DNA of 64,000 nucleotides from Nonomuraea purpurea (GCF_042650645.1 NZ_JBHSBI010000006.1:310001-374000); one strand, 5' to 3'; shown: positions 1-8,970, counted from the stretch's first letter. Notes: generated by a model not told the origin, from the letters alone. Made by a program: numbers and translations.

Positions 1-482
1 GGCCCGCGACCGGGGATCCCGGAACGTGACAACACGCCCGCGAGCGCCAGGTGCGTCCAGTCGGTGCCGGCCCAGTCCCGGTACGGCCCGCTCTGCCCGA
101 AGTCGGTGATCGAGATGACGACGAGCGCGGGGTTGCGCGCGAGCAGCGCGTCCGCGCCGAGGCCGAGCCCGTCGAGGGTGCCTGGCCGTTCCGTCTCGAT
201 GAGGAAGTCGGCCCCGGCGGCCAGCCCGAGGAGCCGGTCGCGATCGGCCGGGTCCCCCAGGTCGAGGGTGATGCCGCGTTTGCCCGCGTTGTGCGTGGCG
301 AAGTAGAGGCTCACACCATCGTGCAGCGGCTCCCGCCGCCGGGTTGCCGCGCCCCCGGGCGGCTCGACGCGGATGACGTCGGCGCCGAGGTCGGCCAGGA
401 ACCGGCCGCACATCTCGGCCTTGCCGTCGGCCAGGTCGATGACACGGAGACCGGCGAGGGGAGGGTCCCCGGTTGCGGACAT
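1..482 (-). CDS. CaiB/BaiF family III CoA-transferase (partial, runs off left edge)
   Basis: Reading leftward from ATG at 482, the frame is open to the window edge, giving about 160 N-terminal residues. It begins MSATGDPPLAGLRVIDLADG and continues with DLGADVIRVEPPGG, NAGKRGITLDL and VVISITDFGQSGPY, which are hallmarks of family III CoA-transferases. These enzymes move CoA between carboxylic acids in the cytosol. The active-site Asp would lie beyond the edge. It is divergent from a LysR regulator at 636, whose MFS transporter neighbour suggests uptake and activation of an organic acid. The family is clear; the substrate is unknown. Confidence 0.85.
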   Translation of the reverse strand, partial: MSATGDPPLAGLRVIDLADGKAEMCGRFLADLGADVIRVEPPGGAATRRREPLHDGVSLYFATHNAGKRGITLDLGDPADRDRLLGLAAGADFLIETERPGTLDGLGLGADALLARNPALVVISITDFGQSGPYRDWAGTDWTHLALAGVLSRSGIPGRG

Positions 483-550
483 GGTCGATCACCCCACTGT
501 GTGCGACGGATGCTGAGGGGGAGACTGCCATGACGATTCCGGTCTGAAAA

Positions 551-593
551 CGTCCGAATCGGCAACGTGGCACGCGTCCGAATAGGCAACGTG
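551..593. promoter_or_regulatory. Direct repeat pair in the CoA-transferase/LysR divergent promoter
   Basis: Two 19-bp copies differ at one base: CGTCCGAATCGGCAACGTG at 551-569 and CGTCCGAATAGGCAACGTG at 575-593. Their starts are 24 bp apart, a little over two helical turns. They lie between the divergent start codons at 482 and 636, where a LysR-type regulator would be expected to bind. The repeat is seen directly; its role as an operator is inferred. Confidence 0.5.
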
Positions 594-635
594 CACGGTT
601 GACGCGCGGCATCGACCATCACGAAACTCCAGGTC

Positions 636-1547
636 ATGGACGTACAGCAGCTTCGGTGCTTCCTCGCGGTCGCCGACGAGCTCCATTTCGGTCGTGCCGC
701 GGAGCGGCTGCACCTGACGCCCTCGCCGGTCAGCCGTTCCGTCAAGGACCTCGAACGGGAACTGGGCGTCGACCTGTTCGTCCGCCGCTACCACCAGGTG
801 GAGCTCACCAGTGACGGCGCGGTCCTGGCCGAGCGGGTCCGCGTCATCCTGGAGCAGCTCGACGGCCTGAAGGACGTGGTCAAGGTGGCCGCCAAGAGCC
901 GGGTGGCGCGCGTGGGCGGCACGCACCTGTGCCCGCCCGCGGTGATGGACCGGTTCATGGCGCTGACCGAGCAGGCGCTCGCCCCCCACACGATCGAGGC
1001 GACGATGGCGCCGTCCGCCGAGCTGCTGCCGGCCCTGGAGCGGGGCGAGCTCGACGCGGCCCTCGTCCACCTGCCCCTGGACCGGCCGCGACTCGACAGT
1101 CTGGTGGTCGCGCGCTACCTGTTCTCCGCGGCGATGCGGGCCGACGACCCGCTGGCCGCCGCGTCCGAGCTGAGGTTGCGGGACCTCGCGCACCGCACGC
1201 TGACCATCGGCCCGCCCACGCCTCAACCCGTCGCGGTGAACCTGCTCCACAAGCGGCTGAAGAACGCCGGCATCACCTCCTTCCACCAGATGCCCGACAA
1301 CGACGCGGTCATGCTGGCCAGCCACATTCGCCGCGACCACGGGGTCACGCTGACGCTCGACCCGCGCAACGGCGGCAGTTCCCGCATCTTCGACGACCCG
1401 GCCTTCGCGATCGTCCCCCTACGCGACGACCTGGAGTTTCTGCTCGGGGTGGCCTGGAACCGATCCAGGGCGCGCAAGGGCGACGTCGTCCGTGAGCTCG
1501 TCCACGCGGTACGCCAGGAGTGGGCGAAACACCCCCTGACGCTCTGA
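636..1547 (+). CDS. LysR-family transcriptional regulator
   Basis: 303 aa, the normal length for LysR regulators. The N-terminal winged HTH (about residues 1-60) reads MDVQQLRCFLAVADELHFGR, then AAERLHLTPSPVSRSVKDLE. The rest is an effector-binding domain. It is divergent from the CoA-transferase gene, and an MFS transporter follows about 180 bp downstream on the same strand, so it probably controls an organic-acid uptake and activation locus. The inducer cannot be read from sequence. Confidence 0.9.
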   Translation: MDVQQLRCFLAVADELHFGRAAERLHLTPSPVSRSVKDLERELGVDLFVRRYHQVELTSDGAVLAERVRVILEQLDGLKDVVKVAAKSRVARVGGTHLCPPAVMDRFMALTEQALAPHTIEATMAPSAELLPALERGELDAALVHLPLDRPRLDSLVVARYLFSAAMRADDPLAAASELRLRDLAHRTLTIGPPTPQPVAVNLLHKRLKNAGITSFHQMPDNDAVMLASHIRRDHGVTLTLDPRNGGSSRIFDDPAFAIVPLRDDLEFLLGVAWNRSRARKGDVVRELVHAVRQEWAKHPLTL

Positions 1548-1729
1548 GCACGTTGCGGGTTCGCGTACATGCCCATGCGCGAAACGGCAATGGTCACCGG
1601 CCACGCGGCCTGCTTACGGTTCCACGCACACCACCACGTTTCACCGCCTTCATCCCACGGTGTGAACGTTCACCGCTCGTGTCCAGGAACCGCAGCGGAG
1701 CGTTCGCTCCACCCCCCAAGGAGGCCACG

Positions 1730-3100
1730 ATGTCTCAGACACCCCCAGCCGCCGTGTCGGCCGCGAACGTCGACGCCCGGATCGACGCCATGGCGAAGGT
1801 CGGGCTCAGCCGCGCGGCGTGGTTCGCGCTCATGCTCTGCTTCTTCTTCGCCAACTACGACATCGGCGTCCTCACCATCACCCTGCCCTCCATGCGTGAC
1901 GAACTCGGGCTGACAGGGGCCGAGCTGGGGTACCCGGTCACGTGGAACCTCGTCGGTTACTGCGTCGGCGCGTACGCCTTCGGGCACATCGCCGACCGGC
2001 ACGGCCGGCAGAAGGGCCTCGCGCTGACCATCGCCGCGCTCGGCCTGGGCGGATTCCTCACGGCGTTCTCGTGGGACGTGTGGTCGCTGACGTTCTTCCG
2101 GTTCCTGACCGGTTGCGGCATGGGCGCGGTGCTCGCGCTCTGCTCGGCCTACATCGGTGAGCTCGCGCCCAAGAACCAGCGCGGCGGCTACCTGTCGCGC
2201 CTCTACATGGTCGGCACGGTGCTGCTCCTGGTGACCGGATTCGCGTCGCTGCCCGTGCTGGCCGCCTCGTCCAGCGGCTGGCGCTACCTGCTCGCCTTCG
2301 GCGGCCTGGTGCTCCTGGTACTGCCGCTGATCAACGACAGGGCGCTGGTGGAGTCGCCGCGCTGGCTGGTCGCGATGGGCCGGCGGGAGGAGGCCGACCA
2401 CATCGTCCGCCAGATGGAGACCCGCGTCGGCCTGCCTCCTGGCGGCGCCGTCTCCGTCCACGACGCCTCCGGCGAAACCGCCGCCGCCGACGACAAGCTG
2501 CCGGCTCGTGCCCTGTTCCGGCCGCCGTACCGGAGCCGGATGCTCATCGTGCTCGGCTTCTGGTTCGCCTTCTACATCTCCATGTACGGTTACGCCAGCT
2601 ACCTGCCGCTCATCCTCGAAGGCATCGGCATCTCGACCTCCGACGCCGTCTTCGTCAGCGTGCTCACCCGCGCCATGCCGCTGCTGTCCGGTCTCGTGGT
2701 CGTGGCGCTGGTCGAGCGGATGGAACGGCGCACCATGGTCGTCATCGGCACCCTGGTGTTCGCGGCGTCCCTGCTGCTCATCACCCTCAACCTGGGCGAA
2801 GCGGTCGCCACGGCCGGGGCGCTGCTCAGTTCGTTCGGCATCGCCTTCATGGCCACGCCCGCCTACACCTACACCGCCGAGGTGTTCCCGACCCGGGCGC
2901 GGGGCACGGCCTCGGCCATCGCGGACGGGGTCGGCCACCTGGGCGGCGCGGTCGCCCCGCTCGTGGTGCTGCCGGTGCTCACCGAGTTCGGGGCTCGGAC
3001 GGCGTCGTTCGTGATGGTGGGGCTCCTGCTGGTCGCCGCCGGCGTCATCCGCCTCGGCGTCCGCACCCGCGACCGTTCGCTGACGGACATCGCCGCCTGA
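1730..3100 (+). CDS. MFS transporter, organic-acid/sugar type
   Basis: 456 aa. The ATG at 1730 is chosen because AAGGAGG lies at 1718-1724; the upstream extension of the frame is not protein-like. Motif A is seen as GHIADRHGRQKG (residues 85-96), and TM1 carries an acidic residue (FANYDIGVL), typical of proton-coupled aromatic or organic acid symporters. About 12 hydrophobic segments are split by a cytoplasmic loop with the PRWLV motif (ESPRWLVAMGRREEA). It probably imports the substrate handled by the CoA-transferase upstream. Substrate not determined. Confidence 0.85.
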   Translation: MSQTPPAAVSAANVDARIDAMAKVGLSRAAWFALMLCFFFANYDIGVLTITLPSMRDELGLTGAELGYPVTWNLVGYCVGAYAFGHIADRHGRQKGLALTIAALGLGGFLTAFSWDVWSLTFFRFLTGCGMGAVLALCSAYIGELAPKNQRGGYLSRLYMVGTVLLLVTGFASLPVLAASSSGWRYLLAFGGLVLLVLPLINDRALVESPRWLVAMGRREEADHIVRQMETRVGLPPGGAVSVHDASGETAAADDKLPARALFRPPYRSRMLIVLGFWFAFYISMYGYASYLPLILEGIGISTSDAVFVSVLTRAMPLLSGLVVVALVERMERRTMVVIGTLVFAASLLLITLNLGEAVATAGALLSSFGIAFMATPAYTYTAEVFPTRARGTASAIADGVGHLGGAVAPLVVLPVLTEFGARTASFVMVGLLLVAAGVIRLGVRTRDRSLTDIAA

Positions 3101-3121
3101 GCGGGCGGGCTGATCCGCCGG

Positions 3122-5671
3122 TCACTTCAGGGACGCGGTGAAGGAGCGGCCGTGGGCGTGCCGGGTCGTCGCCTGGACCAGGGTGCCGCCCGGCACGCGC
3201 CGTACCGTCACTCCCTCGTCGGCCGTGACGAGCCTGAGGGGCGCGCCGGGCAGGACGACGGAGACGTGCTCGCGTTTCATCGTGGGGTCGGACAGGGCCA
3301 CGACCGTGCGCTCGCCTGACTGGACGATGACCGAGGCCGGGCCGTCGATGAGCAGCCGCCCTGCCAGGCGCGGGCCGGCGGCGAAGACGTTGGCGGCGAC
3401 GATCCCGAGGCTCTTGTGCTCGACCGCCTGCACGTGCTCGCTGTTGGCCAGGACGGACAGCGGGCCACGCGCGTAACGACGCAGGCGGGCCTCGGTCGCG
3501 TTCGGGACCAGGGCGTAGGCGAGGGCGGGGACGTCACCGGCGGCGGGGTGGGTGACCGAGGCGGTGAAGACGTTCTTGGTCACGTTCGTGTCGGGGTTGG
3601 ACGTGCGCACGACTCTCTGGCTGCGCGTCACCGTCTCCAGCCCGGCCGCGACGCGCTGCCTGCTGAGGAAGGCGTAGCCGATCGCGGTACCGCGCGTGTC
3701 GTTGGCGTAGCGCAGCCAGCGCGGCGGCGTCGTGTCGCCCGTCCGCCAGGCACGGCCGTTCCAGCCCTCGCCGGTGAGCGCGACCGCGTCGCCGGGCGCG
3801 GCGATACGGCTGTCGACGGTGGTCACCGCGTCGCGTCCGCCCTGGCCTGAGACGCCCGCGGCGAGCACGACGATCTCGTCGTCGAACATGAACCAGGACT
3901 TGGTCCCGCGGGCGTTGCGGTAGGCGACGAAGTCGTCGGGCAGGGTGCCCGCCTGCTTGGCGGTGTAGGCGGCGTCGTCCGACTGGACCATGCCGGCCGC
4001 GCCGTAGGCGCCGAGCGTCGCGCCGCCGGAGAAGACGTTCCCTCCGACGGGGAAGTACACGTAGGTGTTCTGGGACTCCGAGGAGGAGGTGAAGTTCAGC
4101 GGGTGGCCCGGGTTCTCGTACCAGAACCGGCCGTACAGGTCGGGCACCGTGCGCCGCTCCTCCACCGGCGCGGTCGCCCCGGCCAGCCGGTACGGCGAGA
4201 CGGCCGTGAAGTAGTCGACGCCGAAGACCTCGCGCTGGTCCTCGCCCGCGAGGTAGAGGTAGTACGCGCCGTCGCCCTGGAACCAGGGCATGAGGTTCTC
4301 GCCGTTCATGTACTCGTATTTGCTGATCCGGTCGGAGCTGCGCGCCAGAGCGAAGGCGTACCCGGGGCGCCGGTGGACGGTCCTGTCCATGGCGTTGAAC
4401 GCGACGCAGCGCGCGGGCGGGTTCAGGTCGGCGGCCGGGACGGCGGAGTCTGCGCGGATGGCCGCGTAACGGGCGATGCTGATCGGCGAGACGAACGCGG
4501 CCGTGTCGGCGTCCGGCAGGAACCTGAGGTACTTCTTCAGGGCGAGAGCGCCGGCGTCCTCGACGTGATCGGCCAGATCGGCGACGGCCTCCACGATCAC
4601 CCCGACGTCGGCGTAGCCGGTGGCCGTGCGCGAGACCGCCCGCCCCTTGACGATCTCCATCATCCAGCCCTCGAAGATCAGCGGGGCGAAGCCGTCGGCG
4701 ACCCAGCGGTACACCACGCCGGCCAGGTCGGAGCCGCCGTCGTCCGTCGCGCCTTCGAGCGTCTTGAGCGTCTGCACGACACGGGTCAGCAGGGCCCGCC
4801 CGTACGAGCCGGTGTAGGCGACCGAATGGTGCTGGATGAAGGAGCCGTCGCGGTAGTAGCCGTCGGTGACCCCGTGCTGGAGGTTGTACGGATCGATCGT
4901 GGCGAAGACGGTGCTCTGGTCGGCGATGGCCTTGCCGACACGGGCGTCGTCGCCGGTGAGCGCGCCCTGCAGGATGCGGTTGCCGGCGATGTCGGCCAGG
5001 TTCGCCCCGGTGTGGAAGCGCGAGTCGAGGTCGACGTCGCCGTCCTTGCCGTTGCGCAGGTAGGCGTCCATCGAGGCGATGTAGGTCGCCGCCAGCTCAG
5101 GACGCTCCTGCTTCAACCGCTCGGCCAGCAGGGCCATCGTCCTGCTCACGTGGGTGGGGATGCCGATCTCCCAGCTGTGCCAGTTGCCGTAGTAGCCCTT
5201 CGACTGGTCGCCGAAGTAGCGCTCGTGCAACCACGTCAAACCGTCCACGACCCGCCGCTGGGCGGGGGCGTCACCGTCGAGTTCGCCGCCCGGGGTGCGG
5301 GTCGCCAGCGCGATCTCGTACAGGTACTGGTAGGCCAGCCGCAGGTTGGCGTCGTCGGCGCCGAGCCGCAGACCGGTGAACAACTCGCCGTCGCCTGCCT
5401 GGTCCATCGCGGTCAGCCGCTGCCTGGCCGTCCTGACGATCGCCGCCAGCTTGCCCGCGACCTCCGGGCGGGCGTTGACGTCCGGGGTGCCCGCGAAGAT
5501 CGCCACGGTGTTGGCGAGCAGGCGCGCGTGATCGGTGCCCGCCGCGGCACGCGCGGGAGAGGCTACGGTGAGCAGACCGGCGGCGGGGAGCAGGGAGAGA
5601 ACCTGGCGACGGGACATGTGCGGCACAGCGGGCTCCAGGCCATGGGGGGATATGCCGCGCTCACCATACAT
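3122..5671 (-). CDS. Secreted polysaccharide lyase family 8 (hyaluronate/chondroitin/xanthan lyase type)
   Basis: 849 aa from ATG 5671, which is preceded by AAAGGG; an internal ATG at 5617 would give 831 aa starting MSRRQVLSLLPAAGLLTVAS. The SRRQVLS stretch followed by a hydrophobic run and ARA fits a Tat signal. The catalytic region is recognisable: NWHSWEIGIPTHVSRTM (Asn), then DGSFIQHHSVAYTGSYG (His and Tyr), then MNGENLMPWFQGDGAYY in the beta-sandwich part. PL8 enzymes cleave uronic acid-containing polysaccharides outside the cell by beta-elimination. The alpha/alpha toroid, super-sandwich and C-terminal sandwich order fits the length. The exact substrate (hyaluronan, chondroitin or xanthan) cannot be decided. 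Confidence 0.88.
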   Translation of the reverse strand: MYGERGISPHGLEPAVPHMSRRQVLSLLPAAGLLTVASPARAAAGTDHARLLANTVAIFAGTPDVNARPEVAGKLAAIVRTARQRLTAMDQAGDGELFTGLRLGADDANLRLAYQYLYEIALATRTPGGELDGDAPAQRRVVDGLTWLHERYFGDQSKGYYGNWHSWEIGIPTHVSRTMALLAERLKQERPELAATYIASMDAYLRNGKDGDVDLDSRFHTGANLADIAGNRILQGALTGDDARVGKAIADQSTVFATIDPYNLQHGVTDGYYRDGSFIQHHSVAYTGSYGRALLTRVVQTLKTLEGATDDGGSDLAGVVYRWVADGFAPLIFEGWMMEIVKGRAVSRTATGYADVGVIVEAVADLADHVEDAGALALKKYLRFLPDADTAAFVSPISIARYAAIRADSAVPAADLNPPARCVAFNAMDRTVHRRPGYAFALARSSDRISKYEYMNGENLMPWFQGDGAYYLYLAGEDQREVFGVDYFTAVSPYRLAGATAPVEERRTVPDLYGRFWYENPGHPLNFTSSSESQNTYVYFPVGGNVFSGGATLGAYGAAGMVQSDDAAYTAKQAGTLPDDFVAYRNARGTKSWFMFDDEIVVLAAGVSGQGGRDAVTTVDSRIAAPGDAVALTGEGWNGRAWRTGDTTPPRWLRYANDTRGTAIGYAFLSRQRVAAGLETVTRSQRVVRTSNPDTNVTKNVFTASVTHPAAGDVPALAYALVPNATEARLRRYARGPLSVLANSEHVQAVEHKSLGIVAANVFAAGPRLAGRLLIDGPASVIVQSGERTVVALSDPTMKREHVSVVLPGAPLRLVTADEGVTVRRVPGGTLVQATTRHAHGRSFTASLK

Positions 5672-5736
5672 GATCCCTTTTTCCCAGCCCAGGAACTCCG
5701 CGTTGAGCCGGACACCAAACTCAAGATCGGGGTCAG

Positions 5737-5907
5737 CTAGGGATTGGGGCTCGTCGGATCGTCCTGCCAACCGAGGTTCGCCCTGGTGGGATCGCACTCC
5801 ACTTTGGGCGGACAACTGCCGGCCAGCGGGCTCGCACTCGCCGGCGTGGCCGCGTGCGTCACGCCGGTGAGGGCGACGGCCGCGAACAGCAGAATGGCTC
5901 TCCTCAT
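5737..5907 (-). CDS. Tiny secreted peptide with two cysteines
   Basis: 56 aa starting MRRAILLFAAVALTGVTHAA, a compact Sec signal peptide with cleavage likely after the ATPASA stretch. This leaves a mature peptide of about 30 residues with two Cys (SCPPKVEC) and a Pro-rich end (DDPTSPNP). GAGGAG lies about 14 nt upstream of the ATG. It ends 66 bp before the polysaccharide lyase start, on the same strand. I do not recognise a family. The signal peptide is convincing; the function is unknown. Confidence 0.6.
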   Translation of the reverse strand: MRRAILLFAAVALTGVTHAATPASASPLAGSCPPKVECDPTRANLGWQDDPTSPNP

Positions 5908-6060
5908 GAGATGTCCGGCTCCTCGTAGTGATCCGCGTCAAGAAACCCAGTCGCGAAGAGTTTCGAGGAACCGTACCGGATATGTCAGCATTTGCGGCTG
6001 TCAGCATGTTGCCCTGGCACCTTGATGCCCGAACTCGAGGTTGTTGGACATAGTTGACCT

Positions 6061-7053
6061 ATGACACGGGGATTTTTCGCCGCGCTGGGCCTCAGCGTCG
6101 ACGCCGAGTCCGTCTATCGCGTCGTCCTGCGCGAGCCGGGGGTCGTCGTGGACGACCTCGCCGAGCGCACACACCTGCTCCCCGCAACCGTGCACGGCGC
6201 CCTCGGCGAACTGACCCGGCTCGGCCTGATCCAGCCGTCCTGGGAAAGGCCGGGCCAGGTGCACGTGGTGGACCCCGAGATCAGCCTCACCTCACTGCTC
6301 GCCCGCCATGAGGCGGACCTGCTCCAGCGCCAGCAGGCGATCGCCGCCGGGCGCGCGGCCATCGGCGACCTGATCGCGGAGTACGGCGGCGGCAACGGCC
6401 GAGGCGACATCAAGTACCTGTCCGGCCTGGACGACATCAGAACGCACATCGAGGCCCTCGGACGCGAATGCGTGTCGGACGTGATGGCCTTCGTCGACGG
6501 CGGCCCCCAGACGAAGGAGAACATGGAGAGCAGCAGGCCCCAGGACCAGGCCGTCCTGTCCCGCGGCGTGCAGATGCGGTCGATCTACCTGGAGAGCCTG
6601 GCCAACGACCCCTCCACCCTCGCCTACGTGAAATGGCTGACGGGACAGGGGGCGGCGATCCGCACCATCCCCGTCGTCCCGCTCCGGATGATCATCTTCG
6701 ACAAGCGGCAGGCGCTGCTTCCCGTCAACGTCAGCGAGACGGCCCGAGGCGCCATGATCCTGCGTCAGGGCAGCGTGATCACCGCTCTGTGCGCGCTCTT
6801 CGAGAAGTTCTGGGACGAGGCCGCGCCCCTCGGCGCCGCCAGGGAACGCGCGCACGACCGGCCGAGCCGCCAGGAGCTCTCCCTGCTCAGGCTCATGGCC
6901 GAGGGCAACACCGACGAGGTCTGCGCCCGCAGGCTCGGCATCTCGCTGCGCACCACCCGCCGGCTGGCCGCCGAACTGATGTCCCGGCTCAACGCCAGGA
7001 GCCGATTCCAGGCGGGCGTCCTGGCCGCGCAGGCCGGCTGGCTCGCCGACTAG
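6061..7053 (+). CDS. TrmB-like/LuxR-type transcriptional regulator
   Basis: 330 aa. Residues 15-65 look like a TrmB-type winged HTH (YRVVLREPGVVVDDLAERTH, then GALGELTRLGLIQPS). The middle resembles the TrmB/phospholipase-D-like sensor region (RGVQMRSIYLESLANDPS). Residues about 265-330 are a LuxR HTH (ELSLLRLMAEGNTDEVCARR, then LGISLRTTRRLAAELMSRL). This architecture is common in actinomycetes for regulators of unknown ligand. It stands alone between the lyase (divergent) and a minus-strand LuxR gene. Confidence 0.8.
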   Translation: MTRGFFAALGLSVDAESVYRVVLREPGVVVDDLAERTHLLPATVHGALGELTRLGLIQPSWERPGQVHVVDPEISLTSLLARHEADLLQRQQAIAAGRAAIGDLIAEYGGGNGRGDIKYLSGLDDIRTHIEALGRECVSDVMAFVDGGPQTKENMESSRPQDQAVLSRGVQMRSIYLESLANDPSTLAYVKWLTGQGAAIRTIPVVPLRMIIFDKRQALLPVNVSETARGAMILRQGSVITALCALFEKFWDEAAPLGAARERAHDRPSRQELSLLRLMAEGNTDEVCARRLGISLRTTRRLAAELMSRLNARSRFQAGVLAAQAGWLAD

Positions 7054-7073
7054 CCGAGCCGGGCAGGCGCCCC

Positions 7074-7646
7074 TCATCGGGCGACGTCCGTCTCGGCCCG
7101 TGTCTTCCGCCGGGGCCTGGCCACGATGCGGGCTCTGCCGACCAGGCCGGCGAGTTCGGCACGGGACGAGACGGCCACCTTGGCGAAGATCCTGGCCAGG
7201 TGCGTCTCCACCGTCTTGTGGCTCACCATCAACTGGCGAGCTATCTGATGATTCGTCCGCCCCTCTGTGACCAGGGTCGCGATCTCGAACTCCCGCTGGC
7301 TCACCTGATACGGCCTATTCTGACCAGGAGTATCGGGGGCGTGCAGTTGTGCCAGGGTTGCCCGGCATTCGGGGAGTTCGCCGGCTCGTGCGTGCGACCG
7401 GGCCAGCGCCAGGAGCAGACCGGGCCGGAGGCCCTGGTGCTCCGGAGCGTCCGCCAGCAGGCCGAGCGCCGCCCGGTACCAGGCGGCGGCGGTCAGCGGG
7501 GCTCCGGTCTCCATGCTGCGCGCGCCGTCCACGAGCACGCGGATCGCGTATCCCGTGCCGCTCTCCCCTGGGACGTCGGCGTACTGCTCTTCGAGGTTGA
7601 CGACGACCGTGTAGCCGATCGTGGTCTGCGGCACGTTGTCCTCCAC
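7074..7646 (-). CDS. LuxR-type regulator, short form
   Basis: 190 aa from GTG 7646, chosen because GGAGG lies 4 nt upstream. The C-terminal LuxR HTH is clear (VSQREFEIATLVTEGRTNHQ, then IARQLMVSHKTVETHLARIF). The middle has a TPR-like helical stretch (AAWYRAALGLLADAPEHQG). No ATPase or receiver domain is present, so it resembles the C-terminal end of a large LAL/AfsR-type regulator. It lies 250 bp downstream of pqqE on the same strand. It could be a complete small regulator or the tail of a decayed larger one (see the overlapping frame at 7493-7840). Confidence 0.7.
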   Translation of the reverse strand: MEDNVPQTTIGYTVVVNLEEQYADVPGESGTGYAIRVLVDGARSMETGAPLTAAAWYRAALGLLADAPEHQGLRPGLLLALARSHARAGELPECRATLAQLHAPDTPGQNRPYQVSQREFEIATLVTEGRTNHQIARQLMVSHKTVETHLARIFAKVAVSSRAELAGLVGRARIVARPRRKTRAETDVAR

Positions 7647-7840
7647 GGGTCCCTCCGTACGCACCGCGTTCCACGGTGACGAGGACGAATCTCCGCGATG
7701 ACCGGGGATGAGGACAAGCCTGCCCGCACGCATGAGCCTGCGGTGGCACCATCCGGCCAGCGGCCCCACACTTGCCCGAGCTTGCCGCAGGTCTCGGACC
7801 ACGTGGCCGGGTCGTCCGGCCGTCTCTGCTCTTCCGTCAT
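7493..7840 (-). CDS. Possible small gene or frameshifted 5' remnant
   Basis: The ATG at 7840 has an ideal GGAGG 6 nt upstream and opens MTEEQRRPDDPATWSETCGK. Third-position GC is high for about 50 codons (to about 7690) and then falls. The frame stays open to 7493 but overlaps the LuxR gene by 154 bp in another frame, where the LuxR frame is clearly the coding one. Either this is a short separate protein or the original 5' end of a longer gene that lost frame near 7650-7690. No family recognised. Confidence 0.3.
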   Translation of the reverse strand: MTEEQRRPDDPATWSETCGKLGQVWGRWPDGATAGSCVRAGLSSSPVIAEIRPRHRGTRCVRRDPWRTTCRRPRSATRSSSTSKSSTPTSQGRAARDTRSACSWTARAAWRPEPR

Positions 7841-7896
7841 CAAGGGCCTCCATGTCGGGCGATCGCTACCATGCAACCGCGTTACCGGCTTTCCCT

Positions 7897-8970
7897 TCAG
7901 TCGGGGAAACGCCCGACATGCGTCGGGGCGGGTCGCCGGTACGTCCAGGCGCCGCCCCCGACGAGGTCGGTGATCAGGTGGTGGTCCGGGGAGAGCGCGC
8001 AGGCCGGGTCGGTACGGGCGGCGTCGCCGGTGATGGCGTAGGCCTGGCAGCGGCAGCCGCCGAAGTCGCGTTCGCGACGCGGGCAGCCGGCGCAGGGCCC
8101 GGTCATCCAGGCGGTGCCCCGGTAGGCGGTGAAGGCGGGTGAGCGCTCCCAGATCCAGGCGAGCGAGCGGTCGCGGGCGTTGGGCAGGTCGAGCGGCAGG
8201 GTGTAGGCGGCCGGGCAGGGCAGCACCCGGCCGTCGGGGGCGACGGTGATCGAGATCGCGCCCCATCCGCCCATGCAGGGTTTGGGGACGCCGTCGAAGT
8301 AGTCGGGGATCACCCAGATCAGCTCAATGCCTGCTTTTTCGCGATATTCCTGGACGACGGCCTCCGCGCGGGCGAGCTGCTCCCTCGTGGGGAGCAGCGC
8401 GGCCCTGTTGAGCAGGCCCCAACCGTAGAACTGGGTGTTGGCCAGCTCGATGCGCTCCACGCCCCAGGCCAGCCCGAGCTCGATGATCTCGCCCACGGCG
8501 TCCAGGTTCGCCCGGTGCAGGACCACGTTGAGCCCCAGAGGCAGGCCGCCCGCCCGCACGACGGCCGCCGCCTGTTCCTTGCGCGCGAACGAGCTGACCC
8601 CGGCGATCCGATCCGACTCCTCCGCCGTGGCCGACTGGACCGAGAGCTGCACGCTACGCAGCCCCGCCTCGGCCAGCTCGCCCAACCGGCGCTCGGTCAG
8701 CCCGACGCCGCTGGTGACGAGCTGGGTGTAGACGCCCGCCCGATCGGCCGTCGCCACGATCGCGGCCAGGTCGCCCCTGAGCAGCGGCTCGCCGCCGGAC
8801 AGGTGCGCGTGCACCACGCCCAGCGCCGCCGCCTCCTCCATGATCCGCTGCCACTCCCCGGTGCCCAGCTCGCTCGACCTGGCGGCAAGCTCGGTGGGAT
8901 TGGAGCAGTACGGGCACCGCAACGGGCACGCGTGCGTCAGCTCGGCCAGCATGGCCCACGGCGGGTTCAT
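7897..8970 (-). CDS. pqqE: PqqE, radical SAM PqqA peptide cyclase
   Basis: 357 aa. The radical SAM cluster motif CPLRCPYC supplies Cys15, Cys19 and Cys22 for the 4Fe-4S cluster, followed by LSGGEPLLRGDL. The C-terminal SPASM region is Cys-rich (CMGGWGAISITVAPDGRVLP, then CAGCPRRERDFGGCRCQAY). PqqE makes the C-C bond between the conserved Glu and Tyr of PqqA, the first step of PQQ synthesis, with PqqD as peptide chaperone. Its ATG overlaps the pqqD stop (ATGA). It is the last gene of the operon. Confidence 0.95.
   Translation of the reverse strand: MNPPWAMLAELTHACPLRCPYCSNPTELAARSSELGTGEWQRIMEEAAALGVVHAHLSGGEPLLRGDLAAIVATADRAGVYTQLVTSGVGLTERRLGELAEAGLRSVQLSVQSATAEESDRIAGVSSFARKEQAAAVVRAGGLPLGLNVVLHRANLDAVGEIIELGLAWGVERIELANTQFYGWGLLNRAALLPTREQLARAEAVVQEYREKAGIELIWVIPDYFDGVPKPCMGGWGAISITVAPDGRVLPCPAAYTLPLDLPNARDRSLAWIWERSPAFTAYRGTAWMTGPCAGCPRRERDFGGCRCQAYAITGDAARTDPACALSPDHHLITDLVGGGAWTYRRPAPTHVGRFPD

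Noticed and set aside
1670..2938. Long minus-strand frame antisense to the MFS transporter
   Set aside because: Charged low-complexity translation; the plus-strand frame has motif A and membrane helices.
4103..5740. Long plus-strand frame antisense to the PL8 lyase
   Set aside because: Shadow of the lyase frame; no motifs, no RBS, biased Arg/Val/Gly composition.
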